64,000 nt of DNA from Nodosilinea sp. WJT8-NPBG4 (GCA_019359285.1 JAHHHQ010000034.1:1-64000), one strand, 5' to 3'; positions 17,405 to 24,974 are shown, numbered from the stretch's first letter. The notes: a model not told the origin generated them from the letters alone. A program made the numbers and translations.

Positions 17405-17473
17405 GTGGACCACCTGGGGTTCGGACCCAGCAGCCTAGGATAGGAAGCCCGACTGGTGACCAACACGTGGCCC
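17405..17473 (-). ncRNA. tRNA-like structure 1 (69 nt), uncertain
   Basis: Read on the minus strand: a 7-bp acceptor-like stem GGGCCAC/GTGGTCC (one G-T pair) followed by A, and a perfect 5-bp T-arm CTGGG/CCCAG with loop TCCGAAC. The D-arm is irregular, and the anticodon arm pairs poorly, with a 7- or 8-nt loop. A T-run hairpin on the plus strand (17481-17509) sits 8 bp from it. It may be a degenerate tRNA, or a plus-strand small RNA closed by the same stem and ended by that terminator. Confidence 0.3.
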
Positions 17474-17480
17474 ATGATAA

Positions 17481-17509
17481 GGCAGGTAGCAAAACCTGCC
17501 TTTTGTTTT
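17481..17509 (+). terminator. rho-independent terminator
   Basis: Perfect 7-bp stem GGCAGGT/ACCTGCC with a 6-nt loop, then TTTTGTTTT on the plus strand. It overlaps the stop of the regulator gene read from the other strand. Confidence 0.75.
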
Positions 17510-18470
17510 ACTTCCCTACATCCTGTCTACCATCACGGACGATCCGCTCAATCTCTTCTAGCTTGAAATCTGAGTCCATCATTTCCTGCGTTCGTTCAAT
17601 CTTGCTTATTCTCTGATTCAACTTGGCAATCTCAAAGGCTATCAGTTTTACAGCAGAGGCTAAATCGTTCAAAGTGCTGTGGTTCATGGCTTCTAGCCCA
17701 TCGTTGTAGTGTTCAGATTGGTCATATACACTTGGTCCACTGTGAACAGCCTCATGGGGAGTATCACTAGGTAGGCTGGCTTGAATCAGATCCCTAGCAG
17801 CACTCACTTCCAATATTTGCCTTGGAAGATTTACTGCCAGAACCTTCATATCGCGAGCCTTTGGAGTAAGGCTATAGATATACTGCTTATCTCGCTTATC
17901 CCGCTCAACAAGGCCAACTTCGACAAGCTTAGCCAGACGAGAATGAGTTACAGAGTTACCGGCTCCGATTTTTAGCCGAATATCTCTGACTGTTATAGGT
18001 TCATTGTCAGATACACAACTAAAGACAGTCCAATAGCCTCCCCGATAGGTTCTCTTGACATCACCTAGATACTCTTCAAAGAAGGCAGGAAACTCTGACA
18101 TCTCTTGAGACTCTAATATCTCCTCTCGATTGTTATTTAGAGCTTTAACCTCCAAGGTTGGAAAAGCTTCAATCACACTTTTAAGCCTTTTTTCATCAAT
18201 TCTGCTTCCCAAGTTGTACTTGTGGGTAGGCGGCATTTTGTCGCTCTTATGAGGAGTAACAGTCCGTTCTAGCAGGCCTCTGCCTACTAGATTGGCAGCA
18301 TTTTTCCGTGCCTGTCCGCGGGATATTCCAACCTGTTTTGCTATTTCACCCGTAGTAAACCCTTCGGGATGTTCCAAGAGCAACGCCAGGATCTTAAGAG
18401 CACTTTTGTTTAAGCCAGCAACTTGTTGCTCCTCAAACTGCTGACTGTTTTCATTTGAGAAGATGGTCAT
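17508..18470 (-). CDS. double winged-helix DNA-binding protein with C-terminal coiled coil
   Basis: 320 residues from ATG 18470 (MTIFSNENSQQF). The open frame extends upstream to 18659, but that stretch translates the tRNA-like structure and is unlikely to be coding. Two winged-helix domains are visible: ALKILALLLEHPEGFTTGEI (about 24-43) with the recognition helix QVGISRGQARKNAANLVGRG, and a second near residues 150-215 (ITVRDIRLKIGAGNSVTHSR, then LAKLVEVGLVERDKRDKQ). The last 60 residues form a coiled coil (FEIAKLNQRISKIERTQEMM). It resembles MarR/ArsR-like regulators in tandem, but I recognise no specific family. It probably controls element genes or partition; flanking structured RNAs are a further oddity. 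Confidence 0.6.
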   Translation of the reverse strand: MTIFSNENSQQFEEQQVAGLNKSALKILALLLEHPEGFTTGEIAKQVGISRGQARKNAANLVGRGLLERTVTPHKSDKMPPTHKYNLGSRIDEKRLKSVIEAFPTLEVKALNNNREEILESQEMSEFPAFFEEYLGDVKRTYRGGYWTVFSCVSDNEPITVRDIRLKIGAGNSVTHSRLAKLVEVGLVERDKRDKQYIYSLTPKARDMKVLAVNLPRQILEVSAARDLIQASLPSDTPHEAVHSGPSVYDQSEHYNDGLEAMNHSTLNDLASAVKLIAFEIAKLNQRISKIERTQEMMDSDFKLEEIERIVRDGRQDVGK

Positions 18471-18633
18471 GTTAATCAGCTCCCTTAGTGCATCGGAGCG
18501 CCTAATGTCTTCAATCTGCACCACTTGGCTGCAAGAAACTTGACTTTTAAGGGGTCTTTCACTTACAATCGTAGTGTTTAAAGCCAATCGAAAACCTCCC
18601 TCCTTGATGGATGGTTTGAATTTGGTACATACA

Positions 18634-18701
18634 GGTCCAGACTCGGATCGAACGGGCAATCAGGAGCCGCAATCTCCCTGCCCTAATTTGGTTACTGGTC
18701 C
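18634..18701 (-). ncRNA. tRNA-like structure 2 (68 nt), uncertain
   Basis: Read on the minus strand: an acceptor-like stem GGACCAG/CTGGACC with a single A-A mismatch, an anticodon-like arm GGGAG-ATTGCGG-CTCCT whose loop would present UGC, and a T-arm with the canonical GTTCGATCC loop. The D-arm is reduced. On the plus side a terminator hairpin follows 13 bp away, the same arrangement as at 17405-17509. Degenerate tRNA genes are known on mobile elements; a plus-strand small RNA is the alternative. Confidence 0.35.
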
Positions 18702-18714
18702 TTGCAACATGTAA

Positions 18715-18744
18715 AGCGGCAGTCTTCGATAGGCTGCCGCTTTT
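18715..18744 (+). terminator. rho-independent terminator
   Basis: Perfect 8-bp stem AGCGGCAG/CTGCCGCT with an 11-nt loop and TTTT at the end of the stem. On the plus strand it closes the second tRNA-like module. Confidence 0.7.
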
Positions 18745-18837
18745 ATATTAATCGAAACTTCCATGGAAGATCAAGCTATCTCGGAAGATATCGGAGTGGT
18801 ACTCGCGCTTAGGTTCTTCTCCTAGTGTTACTTTCCT

Positions 18838-19701
18838 TTATTTAGAAGGTCTTTCGCTATCCCTAGTGTTTACATATGCCTTCCGAGCTTCAACAAAGGG
18901 CATCCACTCGTTGTCAGCTCTGAGCACATACTGAATACCATTTTCCTGGGTAGCTGCCTTTACCAATCCTGCCGCATAAGCCCACTTCCACCATTGGTTG
19001 AATTCTTCTATGTCAACTTTTCCCTGGTGTCCTTCGTTGGGCCGCCAGGCATCCGTGATGGCCTTGTTCAGAAAACCTCCAGGGTTCCGTACTTGTCCCT
19101 TGCCCCTAGCTGTTTGGAGGGATTCAATAGCGGCTTCCACAATGCCTGTAGGAGTTTGATTGATCAATCTTGCCAGCGTCGAATTTAGCTCCACATCCAG
19201 TTCGGATAAGGCGCTCTGAATGGCCTCAAGGTTAGGAGGATCTACAGCGGCACCATTAGGTTGCGGCTGTCTCTGTAAGCGCTCGATATGAGCGCTTAAC
19301 CGCTGCACCTCCTTCTCCAGATCGCGAGCCTTTAGAACATGGCTGTAGGCCACCTCGTTTTGTCGCCTCAGATCATTGTTCTCCGCCTCTAGGCGCTTGA
19401 TGCGCTCCCTCATCGTTTTAAGCAGGGCATCCTTTGAGGCATCTGAAGCCCGCTGGTTGGCTGGTGGCTGTCTTTTGGAACCAGAAGACTGCGCCCGGAG
19501 CTGCTCAATTCGGTCTTTGATATCAGCTTCCTTGTAGAGCCAGGCTTTGCTCACTCCAGACGCTTCAGCGACGGCGTTGAAGTTTATAGGGCGTTTGTCC
19601 TTAATGAGGCTCTGGATACCTTTCTCGACCTTCTCAAGTGCCTCCTGGTGTTTTTGCTGCGCGCTCCGCCGCAACCCATCAACACTACGTTTGACAGCCA
19701 T
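18838..19701 (-). CDS. tnpC: TnpC-like transposition accessory protein (DUF6262 type)
   Basis: 287 residues from ATG 19701 (MAVKRSVDGLRRSAQQKHQ), overlapping the tnpB stop by 17 bp. The N-terminal 65 residues match the Tn554 TnpC pattern: LRRSAQQKHQEALEKVEKG, then INFNAVAEASGVSKAWLYKE, a helix-turn-helix. A long coiled coil follows (about 90-150, MRERIKRLEAENNDLRRQNE). Tn554 TnpC is only about 125 residues and sets the orientation and frequency of transposition. The extra 130-residue C-terminal domain here (WRPNEGHQGKVDIEEFNQWW...) has a winged-helix-like look and is unusual. It is the third gene of the transposition operon. Confidence 0.82.
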   Translation of the reverse strand: MAVKRSVDGLRRSAQQKHQEALEKVEKGIQSLIKDKRPINFNAVAEASGVSKAWLYKEADIKDRIEQLRAQSSGSKRQPPANQRASDASKDALLKTMRERIKRLEAENNDLRRQNEVAYSHVLKARDLEKEVQRLSAHIERLQRQPQPNGAAVDPPNLEAIQSALSELDVELNSTLARLINQTPTGIVEAAIESLQTARGKGQVRNPGGFLNKAITDAWRPNEGHQGKVDIEEFNQWWKWAYAAGLVKAATQENGIQYVLRADNEWMPFVEARKAYVNTRDSERPSK

Positions 19702-21289
19702 CTTCGCCACCCTCCTCAAGGCTTTCAATAATGTTGTCTAAACTGACCAGCTTCTTCTCGTTCATCTCAACCATCCGCTGCCAGCCGCCAGCCTTAGCTT
19801 TGTCAATGATCTTCAGTGTCTCCTCTCTCTCTTGCTTGTGGGTAGGTAGATGCTCAGGGGTCGTTCGGAAGTGTGTACAGGTCAGGCAAGCGTTTGCATG
19901 AGGACATCCCTTAGAGATAGCTGGCAGAGCACACGAGCCATTTGGCAGAGCCTGGGCCTGAATATTCTTCTTGACCCATTGCAGTTCGTGGTCATCAGCC
20001 TCAATGTCATTGGGCTCAACCACCTGGCCTGATATGTTCACCACCTTGCCGCGAAATTTGGCGATTTCCTCCTTCATGGTTTGGTCGTGAATTTGTGCGT
20101 AAGTAGCCGTCATCTCAGGTGACTCATGCCCGAGATAACGCTGAATGATGTGCTGCGGCACACCATTGTTGATCATTCGAGTGCCGACGGTGTGCCGAAA
20201 CTGATGGGTCTGGAAGTGCCAGAGCTTCCCACTTTCATCACAAATGCCGTGCTGCTTAGCTAGCTTGTTAAGGTACTTTGCGAAAGTTATCCGGCTCATT
20301 AGCTTGGCTCTTAGTCGAAAGCCAGTGCCACAATAGGTAGTGCAGAATAGGTACTCGTAGGGCTCATTCAAGTGTTCCTGAATGTACTGACGCTGTTCCT
20401 GGATGACTCGGACTACCTCCTTAGATACTGGGACGGTGAGTTCCTTCTTGAGCTTGAACTGGTAGTAGCGCAGGAACCAATCGCCAGCACGGTCTTGCAG
20501 TAAGCAATCCGGCTTCAGGTAGAGCAACTCAGAGATGCGCATTCCACATTCCTGAATTATCAGCACCATCCGCATAACGGGCTCTGGCAGGTCATCCAGG
20601 TGCTGATTGAGCTGCTGCATCACAACTTCCGGGATGTACCGGGGGATTGCTTTAGGGCGCTTAGGAAAGTCCTCTCGCCGAATCAAATACCTTGTGACTG
20701 GTAGCCAGTCGTTGTGATAGCACAATTCCAGAAAGTCTCGTAAATCACCTATAAGGTGAGATCTGGTTGTTGCTGCTATTTTTTGGCCTGCCAAGTAAGC
20801 CAAAAAGTCAATGATAATCTCACGGCTTACCTGAGCTGGCTCGATAGAGGGGTGCCGTTTGGCAAGGAACACTGAAAACTTGTTGACCGCACCCACCTTG
20901 TTGAGGGCTGAGGAAAAGCCTAGGGTGCTGAGAGACAGCTTAATGAACGCCTTGCCCGCTTGACGCAACCAAGGCTGAGAGATTTTCGTGAATTTGATGG
21001 TGTAGGCCTGTTTGCCAACGCTCGGCGAAATTCCTAGACGGCGACAGTCCCAAACATCCTTCTGGTACTCATCTTCAGGGTTTATGTCAAACAGGTTTGG
21101 AGGGATGGGTTCAATAAAAGCCCGCTCACAATCCTTGCACCAGTAGTTCTGTCGCTGGTTGCTTGTAGTGAAACCTTTTTTGATGCAGTTCCCGCCGTTG
21201 CAGTGCTTGCAGAGGATTATGACTTCTGAAGGTTGCTTTCTACGCGGATATCGTCGGCCCTTCTTCTGAGGTTCCGGCTGTAACGTCAT
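19685..21289 (-). CDS. tnpB: Tn554-type tyrosine recombinase TnpB
   Basis: 534 residues, ATG at 21289 inside the tnpA 3' end. An N-terminal zinc ribbon (CKHC...CIKKG...YWCKDC, about 28-59) of the kind seen in IS1 InsA precedes the SAM-like core-binding domain and the catalytic domain. Catalytic residues are present: R in GMRISELLYLKPD (about 269-281), K in the beta-hairpin QFKLKKELTVPV, HQFRHTVGTRMI (HxxR), H in LGHESPEMT, and Y in ATYAQIHD. The C-terminus has the Tn554 TnpB cysteine cluster (CALP...CPHANACLTCTHF). Together with TnpA and TnpC it carries out site-specific integration and excision. Confidence 0.93.
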   Translation of the reverse strand: MTLQPEPQKKGRRYPRRKQPSEVIILCKHCNGGNCIKKGFTTSNQRQNYWCKDCERAFIEPIPPNLFDINPEDEYQKDVWDCRRLGISPSVGKQAYTIKFTKISQPWLRQAGKAFIKLSLSTLGFSSALNKVGAVNKFSVFLAKRHPSIEPAQVSREIIIDFLAYLAGQKIAATTRSHLIGDLRDFLELCYHNDWLPVTRYLIRREDFPKRPKAIPRYIPEVVMQQLNQHLDDLPEPVMRMVLIIQECGMRISELLYLKPDCLLQDRAGDWFLRYYQFKLKKELTVPVSKEVVRVIQEQRQYIQEHLNEPYEYLFCTTYCGTGFRLRAKLMSRITFAKYLNKLAKQHGICDESGKLWHFQTHQFRHTVGTRMINNGVPQHIIQRYLGHESPEMTATYAQIHDQTMKEEIAKFRGKVVNISGQVVEPNDIEADDHELQWVKKNIQAQALPNGSCALPAISKGCPHANACLTCTHFRTTPEHLPTHKQEREETLKIIDKAKAGGWQRMVEMNEKKLVSLDNIIESLEEGGEDGCQT

Positions 21290-22382
21290 GGTCCCGACTC
21301 TCTAAATATTTTTGGTACGCTTCCTTGAGATCGCCATCTTGTAAATGGACGTAAGTGTCAATGGTTGTCTGGATGCTTTGATGGCCTAGCCGCTTCTGTA
21401 CATAAGCCATCTGCATGCCATCCCGGACTAGCTCTGTAGCATGGGTATGGCGCAACATGTGGGGATGAATAGCAATCCCGGTTTTCCTCTTGAGCCGCCT
21501 GAATAAATCCATCACGTTGTTGTAGGTCATGGCCTCCCCGATGGCCCCGTCCCAGAGGTTCACGAAAACGTAGTCGCTGAAATTGCCGTCCAGAATTTCC
21601 ATGAATTCCTTCTCTAGGTATTCGGTATAGAGCGCCATCAGCTCTTGAGAGACATGCAGGCTATAAGGGTCACGTGATTTAGCGCGGGCGTTATTGGCGT
21701 TATCGTCACGAGGCACGACCTTGATGAGATTGTCCATAGAGGCTATGTCCTCGTGTCTAAGCCCCAGAACTTGGCCTATGCGCATCCCGGATTCGTGAAG
21801 CAAGCAAATTAGGAATTGGTCTCTAATTCGGGTACAAGCGCCAACGATGGATTCAACCTGCTCTGTACTCAAGGCTTTGGGATGCTTCTTTGGCACCTTC
21901 AGCTTGAGTAGCCGGGTTTTAACAGGCTTACCCTTCGTAATGTGGTGCAGGAACCCTTTGTATCGCCTGCCAGCCATAACCTGTGTGCGGTATAGAGGGA
22001 TGTGTGGAACGTTGCCACATTTCTCGTGGAAGTCGTAGAGCATGCACACTGAGGAGAGAATCACATTGATGGAGGACTCTGACCGTGCAGCCTCCTGCTC
22101 CATCATGGAAACCACACTTCCAGGGTTAGGGCTTCTGAGCCACATCATGAACTCGGCCAGCTCCGGTAGCCCCACGCCAGTCCATTCAAGGTGCTTGCTC
22201 TCCAGGTAATCCCAGTAGAGCTTGAGGTGATAAGCGTACGCTCTCACTGTGTTTGGTGAGCGGTCAATATTTCGCAGGTAGTCTAAAAATTCCTGGACAG
22301 GCTCAATCGGCAAAAAGTCGTCACCAATCAGCACCCAATTGGGGACAGTGGAATCCGGGAATACAACTTTTTGAACTTTCAC
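21240..22382 (-). CDS. tnpA: Tn554-type tyrosine recombinase TnpA
   Basis: 380 residues from GTG 22382, close to the 361 of Tn554 TnpA. It has an N-terminal core-binding domain (EFLDYLRNIDRSPNTVRAYA) and a complete catalytic set: R in ESGMRIGQVLGLRHEDI, HPHMLRHTHATEL (HxxR), LGHQSIQTTIDTY with the terminal H and tyrosine nucleophile. Its end overlaps tnpB by 50 bp, implying translational coupling. The gene starts about 118 bp from the right junction. The gap contains two copies of the TTTACTTYGTRGA motif and a palindrome ATACGCGTAT (22441-22450), so promoter and recombinase sites probably overlap here. Confidence 0.93.
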   Translation of the reverse strand: MKVQKVVFPDSTVPNWVLIGDDFLPIEPVQEFLDYLRNIDRSPNTVRAYAYHLKLYWDYLESKHLEWTGVGLPELAEFMMWLRSPNPGSVVSMMEQEAARSESSINVILSSVCMLYDFHEKCGNVPHIPLYRTQVMAGRRYKGFLHHITKGKPVKTRLLKLKVPKKHPKALSTEQVESIVGACTRIRDQFLICLLHESGMRIGQVLGLRHEDIASMDNLIKVVPRDDNANNARAKSRDPYSLHVSQELMALYTEYLEKEFMEILDGNFSDYVFVNLWDGAIGEAMTYNNVMDLFRRLKRKTGIAIHPHMLRHTHATELVRDGMQMAYVQKRLGHQSIQTTIDTYVHLQDGDLKEAYQKYLESRDHDVTAGTSEEGPTISA

Positions 22383-22386
22383 GCTG

Positions 22387-22399
22387 TTTACTTCGTGGA
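22387..22399 (+). repeat. subterminal repeat copy beside tnpA start
   Basis: TTTACTTCGTGGA, 11/13 identical to the start of the 17-bp repeat at 22464. It lies 5 bp upstream of the tnpA start codon, where binding could also repress tnpA. Confidence 0.4.
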
Positions 22400-22463
22400 C
22401 GGTAACGAACCGCTATTAGTTAGCATTCCACGATTATAGTATACGCGTATTGTTTTGTTGTTG

Positions 22464-22480
22464 TTTACTTTGTAGAAATA
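22464..22480 (+). repeat. subterminal direct repeat, right end
   Basis: TTTACTTTGTAGAAATA, 15/17 identical to 7441-7457 in the same orientation, 20 bp inside the right core. Confidence 0.55.
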
Positions 22481-22500
22481 AATAAGAGGGCTATAGTTTT

Positions 22501-22507
22501 CACCGGT
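22501..22507. repeat. right core site of the Tn554-like element
   Basis: CACCGGT on the plus strand, identical to 7393-7399. Everything to its right is recQ 5' coding sequence. Confidence 0.88.
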
Positions 22508-22725
22508 GGGCAGGACGACCAAAATATCTTGACGATTGAGCAAGGCCCTGACGATCGCATCCTGGGGTGGGCGAAAGTCGCTATAGCCCCAAATCTGCTG
22601 AAACGCCTGGAGCACGTCTGCCCAGGCCACGGACTGTTGTTCTACCATTGCCACACCCTGCCTCTTGATTCCAGAGTGCCCAGGTCAACCTCGCGATTCA
22701 GCCCATGGTTGGCAGCGTGTATACA

Positions 22726-22761
22726 AGGAAGGGGCTCGCACTTAAGCACGAGCCCCTTCCT
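22726..22761. terminator. bidirectional-type hairpin between recQ and the outer-membrane gene
   Basis: Perfect 13-bp stem AGGAAGGGGCTCG with its complement (22749-22761) and a 10-nt loop. It lies downstream of the minus-strand outer-membrane protein gene and upstream of recQ. No long T-run, but stem strength and position fit transcript termination. Confidence 0.6.
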
Positions 22762-22819
22762 ATAAATGGCTACCGTTACTCCATTGGAGCATTGCAGCCT
22801 GATGGTTTATCCCTAGGTC

Positions 22820-23635
22820 TTATTCAAAGATGAAGGGGAAGTTGTAGCCCACACCTAGAGAGATGCCCAAGGCAAAGCCGCTGGTGACTCGGAAGTTGCC
22901 CACGGCGTTAAAGGTAAAGTCGCGGGAGATGGGGACGTCTGCCCCAGCGTTGATCAGCAGACCTACATCGCCACTGGTGGGAATATCGACGCCGGCTCCA
23001 ACATAGGGCTGGGCACGGAAGCCGTTGTAGCTCAAGGTGCTGAAGTTGTAGGTCACCGGAATAGTAAAGCTCGACCGGTTGTTGGTGATGGTAGCCCCAG
23101 GCCGCACCGAGAAGCGAGGACCAAGGGAAATTTTGCTGATGACGTTGAAACCAAAGCTAGACAGCCCGCTGTCGTTGCGACTGCCGATGCCGATGTTGCC
23201 GCCCACGCCCAGGTAAGCGGGGGAGATTTCGTAGGCTGGGCGGGTGCCTTGGGCCAGGTCAATAGAATCGCTGGCAGCGGGAGCGGTTTCAATGGTGGCC
23301 GCCGTCAGAGCCGACTCAATATCGGCGGTATTGAACAGGCTTTGGTCAGCGGTTAGCGATTCAGCCTCGGGTAGAGCTAGCAGGCTGGCGTCAGACTCCA
23401 CTGGGGCGATCGCCTCGACGACGGGCACTTCAGCCGCAGCAGGCACTTCAGCGGCGGTGGCTTCGTCAGCTACAACAGGCTCAGCGGTTGCTTCAGTAGA
23501 GCTTTCGACTGCTTCAGCTAAATTGTTTTGGGCTAGCTCTAGCTCAGCCAAGTGATTGTGGGCCAGGGCTGGGGCAGCCATACCGGCTACAGCCGCCAAG
23601 CTTAGAGCCAGGGAAACTTGCTTGAGATACGCCAT
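22820..23635 (-). CDS. secreted outer-membrane beta-barrel-like protein
   Basis: 271 residues from ATG 23635 (MAYLKQVSLALSLAAVAGMA), which gives a good Sec signal peptide ending APALA; the 13 codons before it would spoil the signal. After a low-complexity linker rich in A, E and V (about 40-120) comes a domain of about 145 residues of alternating beta strands (YLGVGGNIGIGSRN, FRAQPYVGAGVDIP, GFALGISLGVGYNFPF) ending in aromatic residues, typical of 8-stranded outer-membrane barrels. The linker may span the periplasm or bind peptidoglycan. Specific function unknown. It ends before a strong hairpin and is apparently monocistronic. Confidence 0.75.
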   Translation of the reverse strand: MAYLKQVSLALSLAAVAGMAAPALAHNHLAELELAQNNLAEAVESSTEATAEPVVADEATAAEVPAAAEVPVVEAIAPVESDASLLALPEAESLTADQSLFNTADIESALTAATIETAPAASDSIDLAQGTRPAYEISPAYLGVGGNIGIGSRNDSGLSSFGFNVISKISLGPRFSVRPGATITNNRSSFTIPVTYNFSTLSYNGFRAQPYVGAGVDIPTSGDVGLLINAGADVPISRDFTFNAVGNFRVTSGFALGISLGVGYNFPFIFE

Positions 23636-23927
23636 GATTCGTTCACTCCTCAGATTTTTAACAGTCAGGCTCATCGGCTAAATGCCAATGATTAATCGCT
23701 CTTAAAATCGCATTGCCGTAGTGAGATTCAGGAAAGTTAAAACCATTCCCGTCGCTACAGATTCACACACCACATGTGCCTCTGAAATTGGCTGAATTGT
23801 ACCATCTCCAGCCTAGGAGCGAGGCCATGTTGACAACATTCTGCACCTACTTTGGATAGACGCGACTCTACATTAGGGCAGATCAATACCGAAGGGCGTT
23901 CAGTATCTTGGAACATTGGCCCTAGCT

Positions 23928-24866
23928 CTACAGACTGACCACCATATGCTGAACCATGAGACTGGCCAACCGAGGTAAAATTTGTCGATTTTTGCTGTGT
24001 TCAGAACTTTCGATAAAAGCTACTAACAGACCGGGTTCGCCGCTGGGTAGCTCAAAGTAGGCGGCGTCGTGGCGCACCTTGCTGGTATACCCCGCTTTTG
24101 AGTAGAGCCGAGTGCCCTGGGGTAGGCCTTCTCCTAAAAAGCCGGTGAACTGGTCTTCTTCGCCGGGTTCTGGCAGGGCGGTGGGTTGGTGGCGTGCCAT
24201 TAGGGAGAGCATGGTCTGCGATCGCGCCGCCGACACTGCCACTCCGCCAGCAATGCTGTGAATCAACCGGGCCACAGCGTCGGTGGTGAGTCGGTTGCGA
24301 TTCTCATAGTGCTCGCCCACAAAAGCCCGCTCGCGACCGTAGGGGCCATCGCCCCAGGGCTTTTGGTTCATGTTGACCCCCACCAACTCAGGCCACGGCA
24401 ACGACTGAAAGAAGCGGTTGATAATGTTGCGCTGGTAACACCAGGTTTCAAAGGGGCCAGGGGGCAACTCCGGGCCGCTGGTGGTGCCGCTGAGTAGATC
24501 GACAACTAGAGAAGTCGCGTCATTGCTAGAGTCCACAATCATGTCCTTGAGCGCCCGATCTAGCTCCGCCGACGGCGGAATCATTCCCTGCTCTACCCAC
24601 TCATGGGCAGCAACCAGGTAAAACAGTTTCACCACGCTGGCCGGGTAAATCAGCTCAACCCCTCGATAACTGGTCCCCCGAGGGCGGCGTTGCCAAAAAT
24701 CATCGGCACTCAAGGCTCCGCCAGTATTGACGATGTAGGGTCGGTCATAGACCACCCACGTCACGGCAATTTGAGTAGGCATCAACGCAAACTCGACCCG
24801 TACCTGCTCTAACACCCGTTCTAGGGATGTTTGCAGGTCAGGATCGGGGGCAAAAAATGTCGTCAT
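23928..24866 (-). CDS. class A beta-lactamase-fold serine hydrolase
   Basis: 312 residues. Penicillin-binding-type motifs are present in order: SxxK in PASVVKLFYL (about 76-85), an SxN-like SSNDATSL (about 112-119), and K-[SA]-G in YSKAGYTSKV (about 258-267). This is the fold of class A beta-lactamases and D,D-peptidases. No signal peptide is visible, so it may be cytoplasmic or have lost its leader; ATG start at 24866. The KTG motif appears as KAG, which makes efficient beta-lactamase activity doubtful. Such proteins are common in cyanobacteria, with mostly unknown substrates. No operon partners. Confidence 0.75.
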   Translation of the reverse strand: MTTFFAPDPDLQTSLERVLEQVRVEFALMPTQIAVTWVVYDRPYIVNTGGALSADDFWQRRPRGTSYRGVELIYPASVVKLFYLVAAHEWVEQGMIPPSAELDRALKDMIVDSSNDATSLVVDLLSGTTSGPELPPGPFETWCYQRNIINRFFQSLPWPELVGVNMNQKPWGDGPYGRERAFVGEHYENRNRLTTDAVARLIHSIAGGVAVSAARSQTMLSLMARHQPTALPEPGEEDQFTGFLGEGLPQGTRLYSKAGYTSKVRHDAAYFELPSGEPGLLVAFIESSEHSKNRQILPRLASLMVQHMVVSL

Positions 24867-24921
24867 GCCAGTGCTTGTGTTCTGCGCAACTGCTTGTTGA
24901 TTAAATCATCCTTCACCATAG

Positions 24922-24974
24922 CGGGGTGTGGGTGCAGGGGTGGATGGGTGCAGGGGTAGATGGGTGGATGGGTT
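24922..24974. repeat. short G-rich tandem repeat
   Basis: Imperfect iterations of GGGTG(C/G)A(G)GGG and GGATGGGT between the serine hydrolase and the dienelactone hydrolase genes (for example GGGTGCAGGGGTGGATGGGT). A slippage-prone minisatellite; G-quadruplex formation on the plus strand is possible. Confidence 0.5.

Larger units (their letters stand above)
7393..22507. mobile_element. 15.1-kb Tn554-family integrative element inserted in recQ
   Basis: Bounded by 7-bp direct repeats CACCGGT (7393-7399 and 22501-22507) that coincide with the break in recQ; net insert length is about 15,108 bp. The right end carries three overlapping transposition genes in the order tnpA-tnpB-tnpC, the hallmark of Tn554. 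That family has no terminal inverted repeats and recombines at a short core, as seen here. The cargo, left to right: an unknown, a 79-residue protein with a dGTPase, two nuclease-like genes, a zinc-ribbon ORF, a GHKL ATPase with a Rossmann partner, a cytosine methylase, and a winged-helix regulator flanked by tRNA-like structures. No GCGATCGC octamer was found inside, unlike the flanks, and several cargo genes are visibly AT-richer. Confidence 0.92.
22388..22654 (-). pseudogene. recQ: recQ-family DNA helicase, 5' fragment
   Basis: The frame starts at GTG 22654 or ATG 22648 and reads the RecQ N-terminus: AFQQIWGYSDFRPPQDAIVR (the Q-motif/aromatic region) and DILVVLPTG, where it meets the element at 22507-22501. 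From there it runs 37 codons into element DNA (ENYSPLIYFYKV...) and stops at 22388. The native continuation, GGGKSVCFQLPALL, is at 7399 and below. The truncated product would be about 50 native residues and cannot be active. Confidence 0.92.

Noticed and set aside
18471..18659. 63-codon N-terminal extension of the winged-helix regulator
   Set aside because: It translates the tRNA-like structure and its leader; ATG 18470 begins where protein-like sequence begins.
7393..22507. Integrative element using a tRNA gene as attachment site
   Set aside because: The junctions lie in recQ, not in a tRNA; the two tRNA-like structures are internal, around 17.4 and 18.7 kb.
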